DNA of 7,037 bases. It comes from Candidatus Tayloriibacteriota bacterium. Its GTDB lineage: Bacteria; Patescibacteriota; Minisyncoccia; Phycocordibacterales; GWA1-40-21. Numbering within the stretch: the stretch's first letter is position 1; each line of letters starts with the position of its first letter. The notes below the pieces were generated by a model. It saw nothing but the letters and a program-made list of their open reading frames with translations, did no database searches and was not told the origin of the DNA. A program made the translations under genes and the position numbers. Below are positions 1-5,061 of the stretch, piece by piece. The stretch is taken from assembly GCA_026395155.1 (NCBI GenBank), contig JAPLZG010000098.1:1-7037 (forward strand), read 5' to 3'.

Positions 1-30
1 TGAAAAGATTATGTTAAAGAAATAAATCTC

Positions 31-58
31 TTGATTTTCGGGACTTTTGTAGTAGAAT
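31..58 (+). promoter_or_regulatory. Sigma-70-type promoter of ftsH, nearly leaderless
   Basis: A -35-like TTGATT at 31-36 and a -10-like TAGAAT at 53-58 (5 of 6 match to TATAAT) are separated by 16 bases. Transcription would be expected to begin about 7 bases after the -10 box, at or next to the ATG at 66, leaving no room for a Shine-Dalgarno site, and none is visible. The sequence therefore predicts a leaderless or almost leaderless ftsH mRNA. The start site is inferred from spacing only. Confidence 0.6.
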
Positions 59-65
59 ACACGAG

Positions 66-3000
66 ATGGATATCTTAAAAAACAAACCACAACTTAATAA
101 AAAGCCAACAAAAGGTAAGGGAAAAATGCCTATCTTTAGCAAAGGACCGATGTCAGTTTTTTCTAAAATTGCAAACGGAATTTTAATAATTTTAATTATT
201 TCTACTCTTTATTCTTTAATATTTACTGGTGGTGTAAATAATGAACAAATATCTATTGGTCAACTTGCTAATGATATAAATTTTGGAATTGTTCAAAAAA
301 TTGAAGTGAAAGGGGATAATCTTTTAATAACTTATTCTTCTACAAGTTCAAGTGCTGTTGCTCTTATAAAAGAAGCAAAAAAAGAAGTTGACACTCCTCT
401 TACTCAAACACTTTCAAATTATAAAGTTTCTCAAGATAAGCTTGCAAAAATAAATATCGATATTGTTTCTGATACCGGTTTTGCTTATTGGTTTATGAAT
501 CTCGCCCCATTTTTAATTCCACTTATTTTTATAATTATTTTTATTTGGTTTCTTACACGACAAATGAAAGGTGCTGGTATGCAGGCGATGTCTTTTGGCC
601 AATCTAAAGCTAGAATTATTTTGCCAAGTGATAAAAAACAAAAAGTTACTTTTGCAGATGTTGCCGGAGCTAAAGAAGCGAAAGAAGAACTTTCCGAAGT
701 TGTAGATTTTTTGAAAAATCCTAAAAAATTCTTGGATATGGGAGCAAAAATTCCTAAAGGAATTCTTTTGATGGGAGCTCCGGGAACAGGAAAATGTGTT
801 ACTGGCGACACACTTATACAAACATCAAAAGGTTTAATCGCCATAGATGAGATTCCAAAATATTTTTCAATTAATCCTGATAATACTGTCGATGGTCTTA
901 CTATCGTTACTCTTGATGAAAAAACTGGCTCTTTGAAATTGTCTCTTGCTTCACATTGGTACGATTTAGGAGAACAGAATACAGTCTCCATAAAAACTGA
1001 ATCAGGAATGTCACTTGAAGGAACACCAGAGCATCCAATAATAACCGTTGAGAAAGAAACAGGTCATTTTGTTTTTAAACAACTTGGTGATATTAAAAAA
1101 GATGAATGGTGTGTTCTCGGATCAAATACAAATATTTTTGGGTCATATACCAAAGTTCCATCTGCCGAAGTTGCTTATTTACTCGGTGTTTTAACCGGTG
1201 ATGGTTGTTTGACCATAAAAGACAGGATAATATTTTCTACGGCGGATAAAGAAATTTTAGAACGTATTCAAAAAATTTCTAAAAATATTTTTGGTAAAGA
1301 ATTTTCAAAAACATCTTCACGTGCTTATGATTATGAATTACGTAGTATAGAAGCAAAAACGACTCTTATGTCGTGGGGAATCGGTGAAACATATGCTAGA
1401 CATAAAAAGATCCCTGAGTGGATCCATCTTGCTCCCCGTGAGTATATTCAACAATTCTTGCAAGGTTTATTTGATACTGATGGTTCTGTTGAAAATAAAG
1501 GTAGCATAAGTTTTTCTAGTGCAAGTAAAAACTTAGTAAAGGATGTTCAGCTTATGTTATTAAACCTCGGTATAGTTGTACGAAGTTATGAACGTAAAAA
1601 GAAGTATAATAATCAACTTCAACATTATATTGTTATTTATGGAGATTTTGTAGAGAAGTTTCAATCTGAAGTTGGTTTTTCTGTTGAGAAGAAAAAAAAT
1701 AGACTCGCACTGATTTGTGTAAAACAAAGAAATACAAATGTAAATGTTATACCTCTTCAGGGTATGCTTATTCAAAAAGTATGGAAAGAAGCAGTTATGA
1801 CCACAGGACAGACTTTGGATAGAGAATTCTATTCTCAGTCATTATATAAAAATACCAAACGTTATATTTCTGGAGAAAGAATGCCTTCACAAAAAGGGAT
1901 GTCTGTGTTTATCGATGGAGTTTCAGAGGTTTCTCCATATATAAATAATATGCCAGAAGTAGCTCATTTAAAAAATCTGTCTTCCGGCAAATTTTTCTTT
2001 ACTAAAATAAATTCTATTAAAAAAAGTAAAGCAAAAGTCTATGATTTAACAGTCCCAGTAACGCATAACTTTATTGCTAATGGTTTTATTAATCACAACA
2101 CTTTACTTGCAAGAGCTGTTGCTGGTGAGGCTGGTGTTGCTTTCTTTTCTATTTCAGGTTCAGAATTTGTTGAAATGTTTGTTGGAGTTGGGGCATCTCG
2201 TGTTCGCGATTTATTTAAAATGGCAAAAAATGCATCACCTTCAATTATTTTCGTTGATGAAATAGATGCTGTTGGAAGAGTTCGAGGTACTGGTGTTGGT
2301 GGTGGAAATGATGAAAGAGAGCAGACATTAAACCAGATTCTCGTTGAAATGGATGGATTTGAACCAAACGAAAAAGTTATTGTTATGGCTGCGACAAACA
2401 GACCGGATGTTTTGGACCCTGCACTCTTAAGACCAGGAAGATTTGACAGAAGAGTTGTTATAGATTTGCCAGATAGAAATGACAGAGAAGCAATATTGGT
2501 GGTTCATTCTAAATCAAAACCTTTTGCTGAGGATGTAAATTTGAGAACTATTGCAGAAAGAACCCCAGGATTTTCTGGTGCTGACCTTTATTCTCTTATG
2601 AACGAAGCTGCTATTTTGACTGCTAGAGAAAATAGACAAAAAGTTTCTCAGTTTGACTTGATTCGTTCAATTGAAAAAGTAATGATGGGTCCTGAAAGAA
2701 AAAGTCATTTACTTTCAAAGAAAGAAAAAGAAATTACTGCATATCATGAAGCAGGACATGCGCTTGTTTCTTCAATACTTCCTTATGCGGATCCAGTTCA
2801 CAAGATTTCAATTATTTCCCGTGGAAGAGCTGCGGGCTATACATTGCATTTGCCGTTTGAAGATAGAAAATTGCAATCAAAAAAAGAATTTCTTGATGAT
2901 ATTGCTGTGGCACTTGGTGGATATGTCACAGAAAAAATGATTTTTGGAGATCTTACTACTGGTCCATCAAATGACTTACAAGTTTCAACTGCGCTTGCAA

Positions 3001-3329
3001 GAGATATGGTTACAAAATATGGAATGTCAGAAAAAATGGGGCCTGTTGCTCTTGAAGGAGAAGGGGGAAGAGCGATGTTTGGAAGAGGAGTAAATGATAA
3101 AGAATATTCTGATAAAGTTAACGCAGAGATTGATAGAGAAGTGTATGAGATTATGGATGGAAATATGAAGAGATCAGAAAAAATAATTACTGATCATAGA
3201 AAAGCTCTTGATTCAATCGCCAATAAACTTATTGAGGTGGAAGTTCTTGAAAGGGAAGAATTTGAAAAGTTATTGATTGTAAATGGAATTACTCCGAAAA
3301 AGAAGGAGGATATAGAGCACCAAAAATAA
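66..3329 (+). CDS. ftsH: ATP-dependent zinc metalloprotease FtsH, interrupted by an intein
   Basis: FtsH is a membrane-anchored AAA+ protease that unfolds and degrades misfolded or short-lived proteins as a hexamer. The precursor is 1087 residues; removing the intein (244-678) leaves 652, normal for the family. Seen in order: a basic N-terminus, membrane helix about 36-54, an extracytoplasmic domain, membrane helix about 145-164, and the AAA module starting near DVAG (198-201). Walker A GAPGTGK (237-243) resumes after the intein with T679. Further on are pore loop FVG (705-707), Walker B with D731/E732, arginine fingers R792 and R795 in GRFDRR, the zinc site HEAGH (894-898) and the third zinc ligand D970 in SNDLQ. 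All catalytic residues are present, so the spliced protein should be active. The ATG at 66 suits the adjacent promoter; M21 (position 126), preceded by AAGGTAAGGG, is an alternative start that keeps both membrane helices. The gene is monocistronic, ending in a strong terminator. Confidence 0.97.
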   Translation: MDILKNKPQLNKKPTKGKGKMPIFSKGPMSVFSKIANGILIILIISTLYSLIFTGGVNNEQISIGQLANDINFGIVQKIEVKGDNLLITYSSTSSSAVALIKEAKKEVDTPLTQTLSNYKVSQDKLAKINIDIVSDTGFAYWFMNLAPFLIPLIFIIIFIWFLTRQMKGAGMQAMSFGQSKARIILPSDKKQKVTFADVAGAKEAKEELSEVVDFLKNPKKFLDMGAKIPKGILLMGAPGTGKCVTGDTLIQTSKGLIAIDEIPKYFSINPDNTVDGLTIVTLDEKTGSLKLSLASHWYDLGEQNTVSIKTESGMSLEGTPEHPIITVEKETGHFVFKQLGDIKKDEWCVLGSNTNIFGSYTKVPSAEVAYLLGVLTGDGCLTIKDRIIFSTADKEILERIQKISKNIFGKEFSKTSSRAYDYELRSIEAKTTLMSWGIGETYARHKKIPEWIHLAPREYIQQFLQGLFDTDGSVENKGSISFSSASKNLVKDVQLMLLNLGIVVRSYERKKKYNNQLQHYIVIYGDFVEKFQSEVGFSVEKKKNRLALICVKQRNTNVNVIPLQGMLIQKVWKEAVMTTGQTLDREFYSQSLYKNTKRYISGERMPSQKGMSVFIDGVSEVSPYINNMPEVAHLKNLSSGKFFFTKINSIKKSKAKVYDLTVPVTHNFIANGFINHNTLLARAVAGEAGVAFFSISGSEFVEMFVGVGASRVRDLFKMAKNASPSIIFVDEIDAVGRVRGTGVGGGNDEREQTLNQILVEMDGFEPNEKVIVMAATNRPDVLDPALLRPGRFDRRVVIDLPDRNDREAILVVHSKSKPFAEDVNLRTIAERTPGFSGADLYSLMNEAAILTARENRQKVSQFDLIRSIEKVMMGPERKSHLLSKKEKEITAYHEAGHALVSSILPYADPVHKISIISRGRAAGYTLHLPFEDRKLQSKKEFLDDIAVALGGYVTEKMIFGDLTTGPSNDLQVSTALARDMVTKYGMSEKMGPVALEGEGGRAMFGRGVNDKEYSDKVNAEIDREVYEIMDGNMKRSEKIITDHRKALDSIANKLIEVEVLEREEFEKLLIVNGITPKKKEDIEHQK
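795..2099 (+). mobile_element. Intein with LAGLIDADG homing endonuclease in the FtsH P-loop
   Basis: This 435-residue in-frame insertion (precursor residues 244-678) separates the P-loop Lys243 from Thr679. Splicing blocks are complete: block A begins with Cys244 (CVTGDTLIQTSKG), block B has the T-x-x-H pattern T320-P-E-H323, block F is around KVYDLTV (657-663) with H667, and block G ends FINHN with His677-Asn678. The +1 nucleophile is Thr679, which is also the Mg-coordinating Thr of Walker A. The central part has two dodecapeptide motifs, LLGVLTGDG (372-380) and FLQGLFDTDG (464-473), with acidic residues D379 and D472, as expected for a monomeric LAGLIDADG (DOD) endonuclease that spreads the element into intein-free alleles. 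Between the second motif and block F lie about 180 residues, probably DNA recognition and linker. No frameshift or lost catalytic residue is seen, so both splicing and homing look functional. That FtsH activity depends on splicing is inferred from the insertion point. Confidence 0.96.
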
Positions 3330-3374
3330 ATTAAAAGCGTCCGCCTTGAAGGCGGACGCTTTTAATTTATTTTT
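3322..3374 (+). terminator. Intrinsic terminator of ftsH, long perfect palindrome
   Basis: A 53-base perfect palindrome is centred on G3348. The GC core AGCGTCCGCCT / AGGCGGACGCT is flanked by an A-rich left arm and a T-rich right arm, giving up to about 25 pairs and a 3-base loop. The right arm provides the U-tract. The left arm overlaps the ftsH stop codon (3327-3329). The A/T symmetry means it could work in both directions, although no minus-strand gene reads into it here. Confidence 0.93.
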
Positions 3375-3416
3375 AAGTGCTTAAGTTTTTAAAGTAATAG
3401 AATCAATTAATAAAAG

Positions 3417-3450
3417 TTATCAACTTTAAACGGCCGTTTAAAAGTGATAA
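3417..3450 (+). promoter_or_regulatory. 34-bp palindromic operator in front of the PaaX-like gene
   Basis: TTATCA (3417-3422) and TGATAA (3445-3450) bound an inverted repeat whose arms match at 15 of 17 positions. The central 18 bases (3425-3442, TTTAAACGGCCGTTTAAA) are a perfect palindrome. It overlaps the probable -35 and -10 boxes of the next gene and ends 10 bases before its ATG. A related site lies just after the gene (3950-3983; 27 of 34 bases identical). Autoregulation by the adjacent winged-helix protein is an inference from position and symmetry. Confidence 0.72.
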
Positions 3451-3453
3451 TAT
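3425..3453 (+). promoter_or_regulatory. Probable promoter of the PaaX-like gene
   Basis: A -35-like TTTAAA (3425-3430) is followed after 17 bases by TAATAT (3448-3453); GATAAT at 3446-3451 is an alternative -10 with 5 of 6 matches. Initiation would fall within a few bases of the ATG at 3461, again predicting a leaderless message, and no Shine-Dalgarno site is present. The promoter is almost entirely inside the palindromic operator, so a bound repressor would block RNA polymerase. Confidence 0.5.
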
Positions 3454-3460
3454 ATTAAAT

Positions 3461-3943
3461 ATGAATTTAAATAATCCAAGTTTATCTATTCTTCTCATTG
3501 CTTTTCTTTCAAGTGCTAGAAGCAGTAAACGCTTTTATGAGATTATTCGTGATAAACAATTTACTAAATATAATGAAAGAAGTATTAATGTGGCAATCTC
3601 GCGCCTACACAAAAACGAATACATTGGTAAAACTTCAAATGGTTGGATTGTTACTGATTCAGGTTTATCTTTTAGAAAAAAGTTTTTAATTAATTGTTAC
3701 ATATCATCTCCATTTAATGAAAAGGCAGATAAGAATACGATTATAGCTTTTGATATTTCAGAAAAGAGCAGAAAAATCAGGGGATGGCTAAGAAACCAAC
3801 TTAAAATATTTGGATATTCAATGTTACAACAGAGTGTTTGGTTTGGTCCAGGGCCTTTACCGAATGAATTTTTTAAAAGGGTAGAAGGTTTTGGAATAAG
3901 GAAGAATATTAAAATATTTACTGTGAAGAAAAGTAACAACTAA
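3461..3943 (+). CDS. PaaX-like transcriptional regulator with Cas2-like domain
   Basis: This 160-residue protein has two parts. Residues 1-70 look like a winged helix: a helical region containing RSINVAISRLHKNEYI is followed by the wing-like GKTSNGWIVTDSG. Residues 92-157 resemble the Cas2-like domain of PaaX-family proteins: TIIAFDIS with D98 at the end of a predicted first strand, then basic SRKIRGWLRNQLK, then GYSMLQQSVWFGPGPLP and the final strand NIKIFTVKK. It is shorter than classical PaaX (about 300 residues) and lacks that family's C-terminal part. PaaX itself represses phenylacetate degradation genes, but nothing here points to that pathway, so the target is unknown. The two 34-bp palindromes on either side suggest self-regulation. 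D98 matches the conserved Asp of Cas2 nucleases, but no cas1 or repeat array is present, so a role in CRISPR adaptation is unlikely. The family call is moderately firm; the function is inferred. Confidence 0.8.
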   Translation: MNLNNPSLSILLIAFLSSARSSKRFYEIIRDKQFTKYNERSINVAISRLHKNEYIGKTSNGWIVTDSGLSFRKKFLINCYISSPFNEKADKNTIIAFDISEKSRKIRGWLRNQLKIFGYSMLQQSVWFGPGPLPNEFFKRVEGFGIRKNIKIFTVKKSNN

Positions 3944-3949
3944 TATAAA

Positions 3950-3983
3950 TTATCAGTTTTAAACGGTCGTCAATAACTGATAA
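3950..3983 (+). promoter_or_regulatory. Second palindromic operator after the PaaX-like gene
   Basis: TTATCA (3950-3955) and TGATAA (3978-3983) bound an inverted repeat with 13 of 17 arm positions matching, including AAACGG at the centre-left. It has the same length and layout as the site at 3417-3450 (27 of 34 bases identical). The start-proximal elements are kept too: TTTAAA (3958-3963), then 17 bases, then TAACAT (3981-3986). No protein gene follows on the plus strand; about 40 bases on is the 4024-4049 hairpin. It may be a second binding site for looping, or a promoter for a short RNA. Confidence 0.6.
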
Positions 3984-4023
3984 CATACTAAAAAACATAG
4001 ATCCAATTCACACATATATTTAA

Positions 4024-4049
4024 AAAAATGTGAAGTAGTCCACATTTTT
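4024..4049 (-). terminator. Terminator of the tRNA gene, possibly bidirectional
   Basis: AAAAATGTG (4024-4032) and CACATTTTT (4041-4049) form a 9-pair stem with an 8-base loop. On the minus strand it lies 8 bases beyond the tRNA 3' end and continues into a run of seven T, fitting a weak intrinsic terminator. On the plus strand the stem also ends in five T, so it could stop transcripts coming from the 3950-3983 site. The stem is AT-rich, which limits confidence. Confidence 0.6.
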
Positions 4050-4057
4050 CTATCATG

Positions 4058-4130
4058 TGCGCGTGCCAGGATTCGAACCTGGGACCAGTCGTGTATAAGA
4101 CGACCGCTCTACCAACTGAGCTACACGCGC
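4058..4130 (-). tRNA. tRNA-Ile, anticodon UAU
   Basis: A full cloverleaf can be folded. The 7-pair acceptor is GCGCGTG/CACGCGC. The D-arm is GCTC/GAGC with loop AGTTGGTA. The anticodon stem is GTCGT/ACGAC around loop CTTATAC, which sets the anticodon as TAT after U33. The variable loop is TGGTC, and the T-arm is CCAGG/CCTGG with loop TTCGAAT. The discriminator is A73 (position 4058) and CCA is not encoded. Several bacterial tRNA-Ile identity features are present: A73, A37, U12-A23, C29-G41 and C4-G69. UAU reads AUA codons (and AUU/AUC by wobble if unmodified). Most bacteria instead read AUA with a CAU-anticodon tRNA modified to lysidine by TilS, so this gene is unusual. AUA is common in the neighbouring ftsH gene. 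Confidence 0.95.
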
Positions 4131-4142
4131 ATCACAAAATAG

Positions 4143-4171
4143 ATATTAACTCAAAAAAACATTTTTCGCAA
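4143..4171 (-). promoter_or_regulatory. Probable promoter of tRNA-Ile(UAU)
   Basis: Read on the minus strand, TTGCGA (4171-4166) and TAATAT (4148-4143) are 17 bases apart. Initiation would fall about 6 bases before the mature tRNA 5' end at 4130, giving a short leader for RNase P to remove. Each box matches consensus at 4 of 6 positions, so this rests mainly on spacing and placement. Confidence 0.45.
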
Positions 4172-4223
4172 TTAAAGTGGCCTTATCATAGGCCTCATTT
4201 GGATCTCCTCCTTTATAAGGAGG
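4172..4223 (-). other. Hairpin holding a strong Shine-Dalgarno site before an 8-codon ORF
   Basis: On the minus strand a hairpin CCTCCTT-ATA-AAGGAGG (4223-4207) contains a near-ideal Shine-Dalgarno AAGGAGG in its 3' arm. Eight bases later an ATG (4198-4196) opens MRPMIRPL, ending with TAA at 4174-4172. The ORF is too short to show coding character and could be chance. The palindrome also resembles dispersed intergenic repeats, which would explain the Shine-Dalgarno-like sequence on both strands. An SD-sequestering leader peptide is possible but weakly supported. Confidence 0.25.
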
Positions 4224-4419
4224 TTGAAATTTGGGCATGGGACCCAAATGAAAGACCTTGAATATTTTTGTAATCGACCTAATTTTCTTGAACGAAGTGA
4301 TTGGAAAATGGAAGTACTCTTGTGGTAAAAAAAGTGAAAGGTGTACCGCTTCTGTAGGAAGGGGATATTCTGATGACGAGGTGGTTGTGTTTGTTGGAAG
4401 TGTATTAATTTTTTCTGTC
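4179..4419. other. Intergenic region with nested hairpins, no convincing gene
   Basis: No frame here shows a believable protein. Hairpins seen are GGCCT/AGGCC (4179-4183 with 4190-4194), CCTCCTT/AAGGAGG (4207-4223) and ATTTGGG/CCCAAAT (4229-4235 with 4243-4249). TCATTTGG (4195-4202) can alternatively pair with CCAAATGA (4244-4251), enclosing the middle hairpin. From about 4255 to 4419 I see no further structure or recognisable signal. The stretch may be decayed sequence or repeat debris; a structured RNA is possible but not shown. Confidence 0.4.
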
Positions 4420-4439
4420 ATTCCCGTGTAGACGGGAAT
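4420..4439. repeat. REP-like palindrome of the ATTCCCG...CGGGAAT type
   Basis: ATTCCCGT (4420-4427) and ACGGGAAT (4432-4439) form an 8-pair stem with loop GTAG, in the context TGTCATTCCC...GGGAATCCAG. Elements of this form (TCATTCCCG-N-CGGGAATC) occur as dispersed intergenic repeats in many unrelated bacteria. Only one copy lies in the window and no RAYT-type transposase is nearby, so the call rests on resemblance. Confidence 0.6.
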
Positions 4440-4553
4440 CCAGTGTTTAACATGTATTGCCACGGATTATTTCGCAAAGACAAAAAAACAAAGCTTGCTA
4501 AATTTTCTTAGGGCGGTAAAATTAAGTGAGTTAAAATTTATTAATTTAATTAA

Positions 4554-4591
4554 TTATCCCGCCGACGCTTAAGAAAGCTGTGGCGAGGTAA
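4554..4591 (+). repeat. 38-base imperfect hairpin before the broken gene at 4600
   Basis: Arms 4554-4570 and 4575-4591 pair at 14 of 17 positions, counting G-T pairs, around an AAGA loop. The outer CGCC/GGCG and inner GCTT/AAGC blocks are separated by a small mismatch. The 3' arm includes GAGGT (4585-4589), the only Shine-Dalgarno-like sequence before ATG 4600. The left arm can instead pair with GGCGGTAAAATTAA (4512-4525; 12 of 14 against 4550-4563), so two exclusive folds are possible. It may be a dispersed repeat rather than a regulator. Confidence 0.45.
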
Positions 4592-4599
4592 AGAAAAAT

Positions 4600-5043
4600 A
4601 TGTCAGAAAAATTTGGACAAATGCCTGAAGAGAGTACGGAAGGAAGTACATCAGTAGTTGATAAGGTTGTAGAAGCAAAAATGGTTGAATTATAAAGTGT
4701 TATTTCAATTAAAGAAATTATTGATAGATTGGGTCAAGATAATTTAGAATCAGTCAAAGGGGGTAAGATAGAGGGGCTTGCATGGATGTCAATTTTAAAT
4801 TCATCTGATTTAAAAAAAGGAGCTTGGGAAGCTTGGTTGGGTAAAAATTGGGTAGAACCATCAATCAAAAATGAAGTATGGAAGTATTTTAAAGATGGGG
4901 AGATTGATGGCTTAAGAGAGAATGGTGTACCTCTTTTTGACTCTGGTTATTTTGAACAGACAGTAGGTTCTGATGGTAGTGCATATATCACTCCGACAGA
5001 GAAATTGTTGGTGTTTGTAAAATCTAGATTATTAAAAGAATAA
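4600..5043 (+). pseudogene. Hypothetical protein gene split by an in-frame TAA
   Basis: I do not recognise this protein. From ATG 4600 the frame reads 31 codons (MSEKFGQMPEESTEG... to ...AKMVEL), then TAA at 4693-4695. It then continues without further stops in the same frame to TAA at 5041-5043, giving 115 more codons. The sequence just after the stop (SVISIKEIIDRLGQDNLESV) reads like normal protein, and the only possible restart nearby is a TTG at 4729, 11 codons further on and without a clear ribosome site. One nonsense change in a gene of about 147 codons explains this best. The product would be soluble, acidic at the N-terminus and rich in Lys, Trp and Glu later (GAWEAWLGKNWVEPS), with no signal peptide or membrane helix. 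GAGGT at 4585-4589 could serve as ribosome site but lies in a hairpin. The gene converges with recG, 18 bases away, with no terminator between them. Separate translation of the second part remains possible. Confidence 0.6.
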
Positions 5044-5061
5044 TTATTTCGTCTAGCTTTA

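Noticed and set aside
485..991. Two overlapping minus-strand ORFs opposite ftsH
   Set aside because: Both are antisense shadows of the ftsH membrane and AAA region and the start of the intein; they have no motifs of their own.
795..2099. Group I or II intron inside ftsH rather than an intein
   Set aside because: The insertion is a multiple of three, open throughout in the ftsH frame, and carries protein splicing blocks A, B, F and G ending in His-Asn before Thr.
3417..3983. Pair of repeats as a minimal CRISPR array or mobile element ends
   Set aside because: There are only two copies, 533 bases apart, each internally palindromic and one lying on a promoter; no target-site duplication, transposase or cas1 is present. 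An operator role fits better.
4055..4261. Plus-strand ORF beginning MCACQDSNLGPVVYKT
   Set aside because: This is the well-known false translation of the reverse complement of a tRNA gene; it overlaps tRNA-Ile(UAU) and has no coding support downstream.
4146..4463. Minus-strand ORF of 105 codons
   Set aside because: It runs through the REP-like palindrome (giving WIPVYTGMT, a typical repeat translation) and through the hairpins near 4207-4249. Composition is not protein-like and no start signals support it.
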